A DNA stretch of 56,068 bases, taken from positions 1-56,068 of the forward strand of contig NZ_PGVA01000034.1 in NCBI RefSeq assembly GCF_002860125.1, read 5' to 3'. This document shows, in pieces, positions 1 through 9,990 of the stretch (the stretch's first letter is position 1; each line of letters opens with the position of its first letter). A model generated the notes under the pieces. It had not been told where the DNA came from, made no database searches, and worked only from the letters and a program-made list of their open reading frames with translations. Position numbers and translations under genes: made by a program. The stretch comes from Bacillus canaveralius (GTDB lineage Bacteria; Bacillota; Bacilli; Bacillales; Cytobacillaceae).

Positions 1-86
1 TTATAAACCCTCTGATATCAATGTATTTGCTTGATTTATATATTTAATTTTTGACAATACGTTGAAGAATGAAGGGGTGGGGAAAT

Positions 87-1325
87 TTGAGTTTACGTGA
101 AGAAGCATTGCACATGCATCGCGTTAATAAAGGTAAACTAGAATCGAAATCCAAAGTTGAAGTTAAGAATGCAAGAGACCTTAGTCTTGCGTATTCACCG
201 GGCGTAGCCGAACCTTGTAAGGAAATCTACGACAAACCGGAAACGGTCTATGACTATACGATGAAAGGCAACATGGTAGCGGTTGTTTCCGATGGGACTG
301 CAGTTTTGGGACTCGGAAATATCGGCCCTGAAGCTGCTTTGCCAGTAATGGAAGGGAAGGCCGTTCTGTTTAAAAGCTTTGCAGGGGTTGATGCTTTTCC
401 GATTTGTCTTGGGACAACAGATGTTGAAAAGATTATTGAAACCGTCAAGCTTCTTGAACCGACCTTTGGCGGGGTGAATCTTGAAGATATAGCCGCGCCA
501 AATTGCTTTGTGATCGAAGAACGCTTGAAAAAAGAAACGAATATTCCCGTCTTTCATGATGATCAGCACGGCACTGCAATCGTTACCGTTGCCGGCCTTG
601 TGAATGCCCTGAAGATTGTCGGCAAAAAAATGAACGAGATCAAAGTGGTCGCAAACGGTGCCGGAGCCGCTGGCATTGCGATTATTAAGCTGTTATACAG
701 CTATGGGGTCAGAGATATTATCATGTGTGATACAAAAGGCGCCATATATGAAGGCCGCCCTCAAGGAATGAACAGCATTAAAGAAGGTGTTGCCAAATAT
801 ACCAATCGGGCAAAATTAGAAGGAACTCTTGCCGATGTGTTAAGCGGTGCCGATGTGTTCATTGGTGTTTCCGTTGAGGGTGCTTTAACGATCGAAATGA
901 TCAAACAGATGAATGCCGATCCAATCATCTTTGCCATGGCCAACCCGAATCCGGAGATTATGCCCGCAGATGCAAAAGAAGCCGGGGCAAGGGTAATCGG
1001 AACCGGCCGATCCGATTTTCCTAACCAGGTGAACAATGTCCTTGCCTTTCCGGGTATTTTTAGGGGTGCGCTTGACGTCCGGGCTACACATATCAATGAA
1101 AAAATGAAGGTGGCTGCCGTCGAAGCGATTGCCGGCCTGATAACCGGGGATGAGCTTCATGCCGACTATGTAATTCCCGGCCCATTTGACGCAAGGGTAG
1201 CACCCGAAGTGGCAGCGGCTGTAGCCAAAGCGGCAATGGAAACGGGTGTTGCGCGAATTAAAGTCGATCCTGAAGAAATAAAAGAGAAGACCCGACACCT
1301 TGCCATTATCGGGAAAAGCGAGTGA
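87..1325 (+). CDS. ytsJ: NAD(P)-dependent malic enzyme (malate decarboxylating)
   Basis: Oxidative decarboxylation of malate to pyruvate with NAD(P)H in the cytoplasm. The protein is 412 aa, close to B. subtilis YtsJ (410). The N-terminal malic domain has VSDGTAVLGLGNIGP at about residues 67-81 and FHDDQHGT at about 156-163; the C-terminal Rossmann domain has NGAGAAG near residue 190. I chose TTG at 87 because SLREEALH matches the family start and AAGGGGTGG (72-80) is a good ribosome site for it; an in-frame ATG at 69 would lie upstream of that site. The stop overlaps the next gene by 4 bp, so the two are probably translationally coupled. It supplies pyruvate and, if NADP-linked as in YtsJ, NADPH, next to fatty-acid synthesis genes. 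Cofactor choice is inferred. Confidence 0.93.
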   Translation: MSLREEALHMHRVNKGKLESKSKVEVKNARDLSLAYSPGVAEPCKEIYDKPETVYDYTMKGNMVAVVSDGTAVLGLGNIGPEAALPVMEGKAVLFKSFAGVDAFPICLGTTDVEKIIETVKLLEPTFGGVNLEDIAAPNCFVIEERLKKETNIPVFHDDQHGTAIVTVAGLVNALKIVGKKMNEIKVVANGAGAAGIAIIKLLYSYGVRDIIMCDTKGAIYEGRPQGMNSIKEGVAKYTNRAKLEGTLADVLSGADVFIGVSVEGALTIEMIKQMNADPIIFAMANPNPEIMPADAKEAGARVIGTGRSDFPNQVNNVLAFPGIFRGALDVRATHINEKMKVAAVEAIAGLITGDELHADYVIPGPFDARVAPEVAAAVAKAAMETGVARIKVDPEEIKEKTRHLAIIGKSE

Positions 1326-1957
1326 GGGAAAAAGTGAATCCCTCAGAACGCCATTCAAAGATTTACATTGAAATCGTGAAGCAGCTTAGAAAAATGATTG
1401 AAGAAGACGGGCTTAAGCCTGGTGACAAAATTCCTTCTGAACGCGAGCTTTCGGAGCGCCTGAACGTCGGGCGCTCTTCCGTCAGGGAAGCATTGCGGGC
1501 AATCGAACTGTTAGGCTTGATCGAAACACGGCGCGGGGAAGGCACATTTTTGCGCGATTTCCGCGGCCATCAGCTTGTCGAATTGCTCAGCACATTTATT
1601 CTTCAGGACGATAAAGCTAAGCGGGATATTACTGAAACGAAGCATCTAATCGAAATGGATTGCCTGCGGCTGATCCAGCAAAGAAATCCGCTTGAACAAC
1701 TTCATGAGCTTGAAGCATGGGTAAAGAGCTCAGATGTTACGGACGACGATTTTTTTTCAAAAGTTGTTAAGCTTTCTGATAATCATTTGTTTTGGCGAAT
1801 GTGGACAATCTTGAAGGATTATTATAATTCTTTAAATTTATCGCATGATCATCTTAGCAAAAGTGATTATCTTTCATTAGTTAAAGCAATGATGAATAAA
1901 GAACAGAACCAATCTGTTGCTGTATACAGGCAGTTAAGAAACTTGTCGAATGACTAA
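1322..1957 (+). CDS. GntR-family (FadR subfamily) transcriptional regulator
   Basis: DNA-binding regulator of 211 aa. The N-terminal winged helix-turn-helix (about residues 8-78) has the GntR signature: KPGDKIPSERELSERLNVGRSSVREALRAIELLGLIE. The helical C-terminal part fits the FCD ligand-binding class but is short and I cannot identify the ligand. GTG at 1322 overlaps the malic enzyme stop; GTG at 1334 (MNPSERHSKIY) is equally possible because GAGGG (1324-1328) sits 5 nt before it. B. subtilis has no such gene here, though other Bacillus groups do. Its place between malic enzyme and accDA, and the TGGTC-N-GGCCA inverted repeat just downstream, suggest that it controls itself and/or accDA in response to an acyl or carboxylate effector. 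That role is inference. Confidence 0.82.
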   Translation: MREKVNPSERHSKIYIEIVKQLRKMIEEDGLKPGDKIPSERELSERLNVGRSSVREALRAIELLGLIETRRGEGTFLRDFRGHQLVELLSTFILQDDKAKRDITETKHLIEMDCLRLIQQRNPLEQLHELEAWVKSSDVTDDDFFSKVVKLSDNHLFWRMWTILKDYYNSLNLSHDHLSKSDYLSLVKAMMNKEQNQSVAVYRQLRNLSND

Positions 1958-2029
1958 TGACAAGTTCCTACACGATTCAAACAGCTATTTATATATATTG
2001 TAGACAACCTTGGGGATACTTAAGGCTTT

Positions 2030-2044
2030 AGTGGTCTGGCCACT
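2030..2044. promoter_or_regulatory. Candidate FadR/GntR-type operator
   Basis: AGTGGTCTGGCCACT is an inverted repeat (AGTGGYC-N-GRCCACT) between the GntR-family gene and accD. FadR-subfamily GntR proteins are known to bind repeats of the TGGTC-N-GACCA kind, so this is a plausible site for the neighbouring regulator. A TTGCTC-like -35 at 2058-2063 with an AT-rich region near 2080 could be the accDA promoter. Binding is not shown by sequence alone. Confidence 0.5.
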
Positions 2045-2149
2045 TAATCATTTTTTATTGCTCATTTTAAATATTTTTTTATTCATCGTTTATTTTACTC
2101 CGCGCTTTGACCGGATTGCTTGAGCGTTACGAACAAGGGAGGTTTCATT

Positions 2150-3019
2150 TTGCTCAAAGAGATTTTCACAAAATCAAAGAAGAAAAAATATGCGACTATA
2201 CCATCGGAAACAGCAAAGCAGGATGTTCCGGAAGGAATCATGACGAAATGTCCGAAATGCAAGAAAATCATGTATACGAAAGAGCTTGTGAAAAATTTAA
2301 AGGTGTGCACACACTGTGGTCACCACCACCAAATGAATTCTCAGGAACGGATCGAAAGCTTTCTCGATGAAGGAAGCTTTCAGGAATCAAATAAAGACAT
2401 GGTCTCGAATAATCCGCTTGGCTTTCCCGATTATATAGAAAAACTTGAAAAAGACCGCCAAAAGACGAATATAAATGAGGCTGTCATTACAGGGACCGGT
2501 ACTGTTAACGGGATTAAGACCGTTGTCGCTGTCATGGATGCGACCTTTCGAATGGGAAGCATGGGTTCGGTCGTCGGGGAAAAGATTACCCGGGCGATTG
2601 AGCAAGCAGATGAACTTTCGCTGCCGTTTATTATCTTTACGGCTTCAGGCGGTGCCCGAATGCAAGAAGGGGTGCTCAGTTTAATGCAAATGGCGAAAAC
2701 GAGTGTCGCTCTAAAAAAATTCAGCGATAACGGCGGTTTAATGATTTCGATCATGACCCATCCAACAACTGGCGGCGTCTCAGCGAGCTTTGCGTCCCTT
2801 GGTGACTATAATATTGCTGAGCCTGGTGCACTGATTGGTTTTGCCGGCCGGAGAATTATTGAACAAACGATTCGCGAAGAATTGCCTGAGGACTTTCAAA
2901 CCGCAGAATTTTTATTGAAGCATGGTCAGCTTGATGCTGTCATCCCAAGGGCAGATTTAAAGGACCAAATCGGGGTAATCCTTGATATCCATACACCTGG
3001 AGGTGACCTGAAGTGGTAG
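2150..3019 (+). CDS. accD: Acetyl-CoA carboxylase carboxyltransferase subunit beta
   Basis: With AccA it forms the carboxyltransferase that moves CO2 from biotin to acetyl-CoA, giving malonyl-CoA for fatty-acid synthesis. The protein is 289 aa. An N-terminal zinc ribbon has Cys34, Cys37, Cys53 and Cys56 (CPKC, CTHC); the crotonase-like core carries [10 protein letters not shown] and [16 protein letters not shown]. The start is TTG at 2150, 7 nt after AAGGGAGG (2135-2142), and matches the family N-terminus (LLKEIFTK). Upstream in-frame codons from 2120 lack a ribosome site. It overlaps accA by 7 bp, the usual accDA operon. Confidence 0.96.
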   Translation: MLKEIFTKSKKKKYATIPSETAKQDVPEGIMTKCPKCKKIMYTKELVKNLKVCTHCGHHHQMNSQERIESFLDEGSFQESNKDMVSNNPLGFPDYIEKLEKDRQKTNINEAVITGTGTVNGIKTVVAVMDATFRMGSMGSVVGEKITRAIEQADELSLPFIIFTASGGARMQEGVLSLMQMAKTSVALKKFSDNGGLMISIMTHPTTGGVSASFASLGDYNIAEPGALIGFAGRRIIEQTIREELPEDFQTAEFLLKHGQLDAVIPRADLKDQIGVILDIHTPGGDLKW

Positions 3020-3990
3020 GAGAGCTCGAATTCGAGCGGCCGGTTATAGAATTAAGGAAAAAAATAACCGAGCTAAAGGAATTTACGCAAAGCACTGATG
3101 TAGATTTGTCTTCGGAAATAGACAAGCTTGAAAAAAGGCTTGAAAAGCTTGAGAAGGATATATACGAAAATATAAAACCTTGGGACAGGGTTCAAATTGC
3201 CAGACACCCAAACAGGCCAACAACACTTGACTATATTCAGCTTTTGTTCAGCGATTTCTTTGAAAGCCATGGAGACCGTACCTTTGGTGATGATCAAGCC
3301 ATCGTTGGCGGGATTGCAAGGTTCCATGGAATGCCGGTCACGGTTATTGGCCACCAGCGCGGAAAAGATACGAAGGAAAATATTCGCCGCAATTTTGGCA
3401 TGCCCCATCCTGAAGGCTACCGCAAAGCATTAAGGCTAATGAAGCAGGCCGAGAAGTTCAACCGGGCAATTGTATGCTTTATTGATACGAAGGGAGCTTA
3501 TCCCGGCAAAGCCGCTGAAGAACGGGGTCAGAGCGAGGCAATTGCCCGCAATCTTTTTGAAATGGCAAGTTTGTCAGTGCCGATCGTATGCATTGTCATC
3601 GGTGAAGGAGGAAGCGGCGGCGCGCTTGCACTCGGTGTCGGCAACCATATCCACATGCTTGAGAACTCGACCTATTCAGTGATTTCCCCTGAAGGAGCTG
3701 CCGCCTTATTATGGAAAGATGCATCCCAGGCAAAACGGGCAGCTGAAAGCATGAAAATAACCGCCCCTGATTTAAAGGAACTTGGGATCATTGATCAGAT
3801 TATTTCCGAAGTCAGAGGGGGAGCCCATAATGACGTCAAGCAGCAGGCAGCGGAAATCAATTCTATCCTAAAAAAATCATTAAAAGAATTATCCGGACTC
3901 AGTGGTGAAAAACTTGTCGCCCATCGTTATGAAAAGTATAAAGCAATTGGTGATTATTCGTTTTTAAATGAAATGGCCGGGGTAAACTAA
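3013..3990 (+). CDS. accA: Acetyl-CoA carboxylase carboxyltransferase subunit alpha
   Basis: Second subunit of the carboxyltransferase. The protein is 325 aa, the normal length. A helical N-terminus ([14 protein letters not shown]) is followed by a crotonase fold with [29 protein letters not shown], then [10 protein letters not shown] and [15 protein letters not shown], the oxyanion-hole and biotin-binding regions. Start is GTG at 3013 with GGAGGTGA overlapping the end of accD. A strong terminator follows immediately, so accDA ends here and pfkA-pyk is a separate transcription unit. Confidence 0.96.
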   Translation: MVGELEFERPVIELRKKITELKEFTQSTDVDLSSEIDKLEKRLEKLEKDIYENIKPWDRVQIARHPNRPTTLDYIQLLFSDFFESHGDRTFGDDQAIVGGIARFHGMPVTVIGHQRGKDTKENIRRNFGMPHPEGYRKALRLMKQAEKFNRAIVCFIDTKGAYPGKAAEERGQSEAIARNLFEMASLSVPIVCIVIGEGGSGGALALGVGNHIHMLENSTYSVISPEGAAALLWKDASQAKRAAESMKITAPDLKELGIIDQIISEVRGGAHNDVKQQAAEINSILKKSLKELSGLSGEKLVAHRYEKYKAIGDYSFLNEMAGVN

Positions 3991-4023
3991 AAACGTGCTC
4001 TTTTATAGCACGTTTTCTTTTTT
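3991..4023 (+). terminator. Terminator after accA
   Basis: Stem AAACGTGCT / AGCACGTTT (3991-3999 with 4008-4016), then a T-rich tail. Confidence 0.9.
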
Positions 4024-4081
4024 AGTAAAAATGTATTATTTTCACTAGGAATATGTAGGTAACAGGGACTTTTCAGTGAAA

Positions 4082-4103
4082 TTTTCTCGAGAAAACGCTT
4101 CCA
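4082..4103. promoter_or_regulatory. 14-bp perfect palindrome overlapping a cre-like site upstream of pfkA
   Basis: TTTTCTCGAGAAAA (4082-4095) is a perfect palindrome. The stretch 4089-4103 (GAGAAAACGCTTCCA) matches the CcpA cre consensus WTGNAANCGNWNNCW at 8 of its 10 specified positions. It sits just upstream of the putative -10 at 4111, where an activator or repressor would act. Which protein binds is unknown. Confidence 0.35.
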
Positions 4104-4110
4104 GTTAACC

Positions 4111-4116
4111 GATAAT
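4111..4116 (+). promoter_or_regulatory. Putative -10 element of the pfkA-pyk operon
   Basis: GATAAT at 4111-4116 would start transcription near 4122, exactly at the 5' arm of the structured RNA that begins at 4123. No good -35 hexamer is seen, which would fit an activator-dependent promoter using the palindrome just upstream. Confidence 0.35.
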
Positions 4117-4122
4117 TCCGTC

Positions 4123-5316
<1,194 letters not shown>

Positions 5317-5349
5317 TAAGTCCCTCATTTTACAGGAGGTTTAATGAAG

Positions 5350-7110
5350 ATGCGAAGAACTAAAATCGTTTGTACGATTGGCCCTGCAAGTGAATCGGTC
5401 GAAAAGCTCTCTCAATTAATAGAAGCGGGGATGAATGTAGCCCGGTTGAATTTTTCACACGGCAATTTCGAGGAACATGGCCAGCGGATCAAAAATATTC
5501 GTGAAGCAGCAGAACGCAGCGGGAATACCGTGGCGATTTTGCTTGATACAAAAGGTCCTGAAATTCGGACCAATGATATGGAAAATGGTGCAGTTGAATT
5601 AACGGCCGGCCAGGAGATCACGGTATCAATGAACGAGGTTCTCGGAACAACACAGAAATTTTCGGTTACATATCAAGGGTTGATTGACGATGTTCATACG
5701 GGTTCAAAAATTCTGCTTGATGACGGCCTGATCGCTTTGGATGTTATCAGAATTGATAAAGCAAATAATGAAATCCGGACAAAGGTGTTAAACGGCGGAG
5801 TATTGAAAAACAAAAAAGGTGTGAATGTTCCTGGCGTAGCAGTTAAGCTCCCGGGTATTACAGAAAAAGACGCGAACGATATCCTATTTGGCATTGAGCA
5901 GGGTGTTGACTTCATTGCGGCTTCTTTTGTGCGCAGGGCGACCGATGTTTTGGAAATTCGCCAGCTTCTTCAGGATAATAATGCTTCGCACATCCATATC
6001 ATCCCGAAAATTGAGAACCAGGAGGGCGTCGATAATATTCATGAAATCCTCGAGGTTTCTGACGGCCTAATGGTTGCCCGTGGTGATCTTGGAGTGGAAA
6101 TTCCGGCCGAAGAAGTGCCGCTTGTCCAAAAGCAGTTGATCAAAAAATGTAATGCTCAGGGAAAACCGGTTATTACGGCAACACAAATGCTTGATTCCAT
6201 GCAGCGCAATCCGCGGCCAACCCGGGCGGAAGCGAGCGACGTGGCGAATGCCATTTTTGACGGAACTGATGCGATTATGCTTTCCGGTGAAACGGCGGCA
6301 GGCTCATATCCGGTTGAAGCGGTCCAAACAATGAATAATATTGCCCGCCGTGCGGAAACGGCTTTAAATCATAAAGAGATCCTGTCGAAACGAAGCAAGG
6401 ATAACGAGCATAATATTACCGATGCAATTGGAGAATCGGTTGCCCATACGGCTCTTAATCTGGATGTGCATGCGATCATTACCCCAACTGAAAGCGGTCA
6501 TACGGCAAGAATGATTTCCAAGTATCGCCCGAAGGTTCCGATTGTTGCGGTTACCTCGAATGATTTTGTCTGCAGGCGCCTGGCACTTGTTTGGGGTGTG
6601 TATCCTCAATTGGGTAAAGAGTCAACAACGACAGATGAAATGCTTGACCGAGCCGTAGCAGAAAGCTTGAACAGCGGAATTGTTAAAGCTGGGGACTTAG
6701 TTGTCATTACAGCCGGCGTACCGGTCGGCGAGGCTGGTACTACGAATTTAATGAAAATTCATGTAGTCGGTGATGTTCTCGTAAAAGCGCAGGGTATCGG
6801 CCGGAAGTCAGCATTCGGCAAGGTTGTTGTTGCCCACAATGCCCAGGAAGCACTTGCAAAGGTGAAAGACGGTTCAATATTGGTGACAATCGGATCGGAT
6901 CGGGAAATGGTGCCTGCGATTGAAAAATGCAGTGCGTTAATTACTGAAGAAGGCGGCTTAACAAGCCATGCCGCTGTCGTGGGATTAAGCATTGGCATAC
7001 CTGTCATTGTCGGTGTCCAGGACGCCACAAAGATATTCACAGACGGCCAGGACATCACCGTTGATTCTGCCAGGGGAGTCATTTATAACGGTCACGCAAG
7101 CGTTCTTTAA
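5350..7110 (+). CDS. pyk: Pyruvate kinase with C-terminal PEP-utilizer domain
   Basis: Converts phosphoenolpyruvate and ADP to pyruvate and ATP. The protein is 586 aa. The N-terminal barrel has [13 protein letters not shown], the active-site segment [14 protein letters not shown] with its catalytic Lys, [10 protein letters not shown] and [25 protein letters not shown]. The extra C-terminal domain typical of Bacillaceae enzymes carries [14 protein letters not shown], like the phospho-histidine domain of PEP-utilizing enzymes. ATG at 5350 is 10 nt after AGGAGG (5334-5339) and matches the family N-terminus; ATG at 5344 is only 4 nt away and is the alternative. Last gene of the pfkA-pyk operon. 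Confidence 0.96.
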   Translation: MRRTKIVCTIGPASESVEKLSQLIEAGMNVARLNFSHGNFEEHGQRIKNIREAAERSGNTVAILLDTKGPEIRTNDMENGAVELTAGQEITVSMNEVLGTTQKFSVTYQGLIDDVHTGSKILLDDGLIALDVIRIDKANNEIRTKVLNGGVLKNKKGVNVPGVAVKLPGITEKDANDILFGIEQGVDFIAASFVRRATDVLEIRQLLQDNNASHIHIIPKIENQEGVDNIHEILEVSDGLMVARGDLGVEIPAEEVPLVQKQLIKKCNAQGKPVITATQMLDSMQRNPRPTRAEASDVANAIFDGTDAIMLSGETAAGSYPVEAVQTMNNIARRAETALNHKEILSKRSKDNEHNITDAIGESVAHTALNLDVHAIITPTESGHTARMISKYRPKVPIVAVTSNDFVCRRLALVWGVYPQLGKESTTTDEMLDRAVAESLNSGIVKAGDLVVITAGVPVGEAGTTNLMKIHVVGDVLVKAQGIGRKSAFGKVVVAHNAQEALAKVKDGSILVTIGSDREMVPAIEKCSALITEEGGLTSHAAVVGLSIGIPVIVGVQDATKIFTDGQDITVDSARGVIYNGHASVL

Positions 7111-7119
7111 TAAATATGG

Positions 7120-7150
7120 GAGAGGCGGAGGAAGCCCCGCCTCTCTTTTT
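7120..7150 (+). terminator. Terminator after pyk
   Basis: Stem GAGAGGCGG (7120-7128) with CCGCCTCTC (7137-7145), then TTTTT. Confidence 0.93.
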
Positions 7151-7229
7151 GTTTGTTGTTTTTTACAAAGAGATCGTATAATAAATGAAACGGACTTGTG
7201 TTTATGCAGATTGCTGGAGGTAAAAAAAT

Positions 7230-7616
7230 ATGCGTTTTATTCTCTTATTAGTGATCATTATACCTGCAGCGGAAATCGCTGTTTTAATGCTGTCAGGCCA
7301 AATTTTGGGCGTTTGGCCGACGATATTTTTAATCTTGTTTACCGGAGTTCTTGGAGCTTACCTGGCAAAGAAGCAGGGACTGCAAACAATTCGCAGAATC
7401 CAGGAGCAGCTTCGCTATGGTCAACTTCCCGGAGATGCCCTTTTGGACGGGGGCTGTGTGTTAATCGGCGGCACCCTGCTGTTGACTCCTGGTTTTATTA
7501 CAGATGTGGCAGGGTTGCTGTTGCTGGCCCCGCCAACAAGAAAGGTTTTAAAAATCTACTTGTTGAAAGCTTTTAAAAAGTGGATTGACAAAGGGCATGT
7601 CACCATTATCAGATAA
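7230..7616 (+). CDS. fxsA: FxsA-family membrane protein
   Basis: A 128-aa protein of the FxsA family. In E. coli, FxsA counteracts phage T7 exclusion by the F plasmid; the chromosomal role in Bacillus is unknown. Hydrophobic segments lie at about residues 2-20 and 25-45, and near 75-97 (LIGGTLLLTPGFITDVAGLLLLAPPTRK, the family hallmark). ATG at 7230 follows GGAGGT. A TATAAT at 7177-7182 may be its own promoter. The same position after pyk as B. subtilis ytzA/fxsA. Confidence 0.88.
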   Translation: MRFILLLVIIIPAAEIAVLMLSGQILGVWPTIFLILFTGVLGAYLAKKQGLQTIRRIQEQLRYGQLPGDALLDGGCVLIGGTLLLTPGFITDVAGLLLLAPPTRKVLKIYLLKAFKKWIDKGHVTIIR

Positions 7617-7640
7617 CGATCGCTATTTGCTTGAGCCTTC

Positions 7641-7670
7641 AACTCGCCAATCGGCGAGTTTCTTATTTTT
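7641..7670 (+). terminator. Terminator after fxsA
   Basis: AACTCGCC (7641-7648) pairs with GGCGAGTT (7653-7660) around a 4-nt loop; T-rich tail to 7670. Confidence 0.88.
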
Positions 7671-7704
7671 GAGATTAACAGTGCATCAACTGGTCATAAA
7701 GAAA

Positions 7705-7735
7705 GGGGAGTCTCCTATTAAAGGCTGAGCTCCCC
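7705..7735 (-). terminator. Probable terminator of ytvI
   Basis: GGGGAG (7705-7710) pairs with CTCCCC (7730-7735); read on the - strand the stem is followed by TTTCTTT. It lies just past the ytvI stop. Confidence 0.6.
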
Positions 7736-7753
7736 AAAAAGTTTATTTAAAAA

Positions 7754-8881
7754 TTATGCAGGCCGATGCTCGTCATCACCCTTTATAAAAGCCCAGAGGT
7801 CGCGAAAAACATTGGCTTTATGCAGAGTAGTTAATATGACAAGGGTTACGGGACCGATGATCAGGCCAAGAAAGCCGATCAGCTTGAAGCCGACGAATAA
7901 AGCAACGAGTGTTGCGAGCGGATCTATTCCTATGCTTGATGAGAGAACTTTGGGTTCCATTATCTGTCTTTGAACGATGACGATCAGATAAAGGACGCCA
8001 AGGCCTATTGCAAGACTGACATCTCCCGAGATGATCGAGTAGATAATCCATGGAACAAATACAGCTCCTGTACCGAGATATGGGATGATATCAACTAGCC
8101 CGGTGACAAGGGCAATGGTGATTGCATAGTCCACACGAAGGATAAGCAGGCCGATTAGAATAATAATGGTTGTAATCGCGATCAAGGTGGCCTGGGCTTT
8201 GGCAAAGCCAAATAAAGCCTTTCTCAGGTCTGCAAAAACTGTTTTGCCGCTTGTTTTGGCGCGTGTCGGAATAAGTTTTCCGAACCATGCAGAAAGCCGG
8301 TCCCAGTCTTTGCTGATAAAGAAAGTTGCAAGCAAGGAAAAAATTATTACGGTTGCCGCATTGGGAATCCACGAGATAACCGCGGGAATGTTTTCGAAAA
8401 AGCTTTTGATAAAAGTTCCTACGGTTGTCCCGATTGTTCTGCCGGCATTCTCGATATTGCTGATGATCGTATCCTGTTGACCTGCCCCCAGGTTGTTGAA
8501 TAAGCCTGTCAGCTGGTTGTATAAAGGGATGAGTTGAGCAACGAAAAATTCTTCAATGTAATCAATTAGCTTGTCCAGATGTGTCGGTACCATGTTTGCA
8601 AGATAATCTGCTCCGGAGACGATTTCGGCAACAAGCAAAGTGATGAGACCGGCAAAAATGGCAATAATTATCGTTAAAGCGAGAATAACAGCAAGTCCTC
8701 TCGGGATACGTCCTTTTTTTTCAAAAAATCCAACGAGCGGATTAATGAAGAGCGCAATCAGAATGGCAATCAAAAAAGGATAAGTAACTTTTGATACGTG
8801 ATAAACAGCAATCACGGATAAAACGATGATTGCGACAACAAAAATAAATCTTAATGATCTTTGTATGTATAACGGATTCAA
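7754..8881 (-). CDS. ytvI: YtvI, AI-2E-transporter-family membrane protein
   Basis: A polytopic membrane protein of 375 aa; B. subtilis YtvI is 371. It belongs to the large AI-2E exporter/UPF0118 family, and YtvI members are annotated as sporulation integral membrane proteins; the transported substrate is unknown. Two N-terminal membrane helices, a third near residues 30-75, a soluble middle region, then helices in the second half with DIIPYLGTGAVFVPW and the C-terminal IGFLGLIIGPVTLVIL. I start at the TTG at 8881 (LNPLYIQRSLRF), which follows GGGGGG; an in-frame ATG at 8980 would add 33 residues with no support in the family. Divergent from ytwI. Confidence 0.88.
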   Translation of the reverse strand: MNPLYIQRSLRFIFVVAIIVLSVIAVYHVSKVTYPFLIAILIALFINPLVGFFEKKGRIPRGLAVILALTIIIAIFAGLITLLVAEIVSGADYLANMVPTHLDKLIDYIEEFFVAQLIPLYNQLTGLFNNLGAGQQDTIISNIENAGRTIGTTVGTFIKSFFENIPAVISWIPNAATVIIFSLLATFFISKDWDRLSAWFGKLIPTRAKTSGKTVFADLRKALFGFAKAQATLIAITTIIILIGLLILRVDYAITIALVTGLVDIIPYLGTGAVFVPWIIYSIISGDVSLAIGLGVLYLIVIVQRQIMEPKVLSSSIGIDPLATLVALFVGFKLIGFLGLIIGPVTLVILTTLHKANVFRDLWAFIKGDDEHRPA

Positions 8882-9097
8882 AAATACCCCCCCTATATGA
8901 GCTGATTGTATGTAAACAACAACTGGTGCAATTTTAATATTCGTATTTATCATTTTAACATTTATTCTCAACAACCGCATTTTTTTCCTTCCAATTGTGA
9001 AGGCTAAGCGTCGATGGTGTGTGAAATAGTTATGGCAGCGGAAGTTGAAAATCCCTTGTTATGTTGCAATAATATTAACAGCGGAAGGGTGATCCAT

Positions 9098-9556
9098 ATG
9101 TCAGGGCCTTTAATATTTATGATTATTCTATTGGTCATAGGGTTTATAGCAAAAAACCAATCGTTAATGTTTGCTGTAGCGGTTCTGTTAGCGTTAAAAC
9201 TGGTTGGTGTTGACTCGAAAATTTTCACTTATATTCAGTCAAAGGGAATCAACTGGGGAGTTACCATCATTACGATTGCCGTTCTGGCCCCGATTGCAGC
9301 CGGGGAAATTGGCCTGAAGGATTTAACTGCTGCTTTTAAATCGCCATACGCCTGGATCGCCCTGCTTTCTGGAATGGCCGTTGCTTTGATTGCAAAAGGA
9401 GGAATAACCCTGCTGGCGGAAGACCCTCATATTACGACGGCCCTTGTGCTTGGAACGATTTTGGCGGTTTCTCTTTTCAAAGGCATAGCGGTAGGTCCGC
9501 TGATTGGAGCAGGTATTGCTTATATAGCAATGAAAATATTTGAGCTATTCAAATGA
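9098..9556 (+). CDS. ytwI: DUF441 family membrane protein YtwI
   Basis: A 152-aa integral membrane protein of the DUF441 family with four hydrophobic segments; function unknown. The conserved IAKNQSL, QSKGINWGVTIITIAVLAPIA and DPHITTALVLGTILAVSLFKGIAVGPLIGAGIAY segments match B. subtilis YtwI. Start ATG at 9098 is preceded by GGAAGGGTGAT (9083-9092); the in-frame start at 9014 has no ribosome site. The divergent 216-bp gap to ytvI presumably carries both promoters. Confidence 0.88.
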   Translation: MSGPLIFMIILLVIGFIAKNQSLMFAVAVLLALKLVGVDSKIFTYIQSKGINWGVTIITIAVLAPIAAGEIGLKDLTAAFKSPYAWIALLSGMAVALIAKGGITLLAEDPHITTALVLGTILAVSLFKGIAVGPLIGAGIAYIAMKIFELFK

Positions 9557-9650
9557 AAGCAGGGATGCATTCAGTCTTTTCTCATTCGGCAATTTTAGCC
9601 TTTATTTTTTTTATAAAATAATAATTTTTTCACATTTTAGATTCTTTTCG

Positions 9651-9679
9651 TTCACAAAAATCTGATAATTGTTTATAAT
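9651..9679 (+). promoter_or_regulatory. citZ promoter (sigma-A type)
   Basis: TTCACA (9651-9656), a 17-bp spacer and TATAAT (9674-9679), giving a start near 9686 and a leader of about 300 nt before citZ. A second TATAAT lies at 9932-9937, 54 nt before the gene. Confidence 0.75.
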
Positions 9680-9684
9680 AGGAC

Positions 9685-9699
9685 TTGTAAGCGCATGCT
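9685..9699 (+). promoter_or_regulatory. CcpA cre box at the citZ start site
   Basis: TTGTAAGCGCATGCT matches the CcpA consensus WTGNAANCGNWNNCW at every specified position. It covers the predicted +1, where bound CcpA would block transcription, giving glucose repression of citZ-icd-mdh. Confidence 0.8.
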
Positions 9700-9738
9700 A
9701 TCAATTTATTGTTTTGTTTATTTTTTAACTATCTGGAA

Positions 9739-9753
9739 ATGTAAGCATTTTCT
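9739..9753 (+). promoter_or_regulatory. Second cre box in the citZ leader
   Basis: ATGTAAGCATTTTCT matches the cre consensus with one mismatch (A for the central G). It lies about 55 nt into the transcript and closely resembles the cre described inside the B. subtilis citZ transcribed region, so it probably acts as a roadblock. Confidence 0.7.
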
Positions 9754-9828
9754 TTTTAGCCGTTTTCTGAGCAAGCGCTCGATTTGGCAAATAATAGCGT
9801 AATAGATGCAAAATTTGGTCTGTCGATC

Positions 9829-9854
9829 GGCCCATAAAGCCGGCTTATTGGGCC
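9829..9854 (+). promoter_or_regulatory. Stable hairpin in the citZ leader
   Basis: GGCCCATAAAGCC (9829-9841) pairs with GGCTTATTGGGCC (9842-9854) apart from a 2x2 mismatch. No T-tract follows, so it is not a plain terminator. In B. subtilis aconitase is reported to bind the citZ leader RNA; this hairpin is a candidate for such a site. The remainder of 9557-9990 holds no gene. Confidence 0.4.
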
Positions 9855-9990
9855 ATATTCCTGGCCTTATATTACAATATCAGAAAAGCTTAATTTCTGA
9901 TCTGCTGGAAATGGTTGGTTTCCAGCTCTATTATAATGTTTACAGACGAATGGGAATGGGGAATTTTTAATACGTAAAGGAGAGATTCTT

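Noticed and set aside
51-56. TTGACA hexamer before ytsJ
   Set aside because: No -10 at a usable distance; 17 bp downstream is the ribosome site. Likely chance in AT-rich DNA.
885-1358. Long open frame on the - strand inside the malic enzyme gene
   Set aside because: Lies opposite a clear gene, has no ribosome site and a composition typical of antisense frames.
6992-7576. Open frame of 194 codons spanning the end of pyk and fxsA
   Set aside because: Crosses the pyk terminator and is out of frame with both genes; the frame content is low-quality and unlike any family.
8882-8980. N-terminal extension of ytvI
   Set aside because: 33 extra residues absent from the family; TTG at 8881 has a GGGGGG ribosome site.
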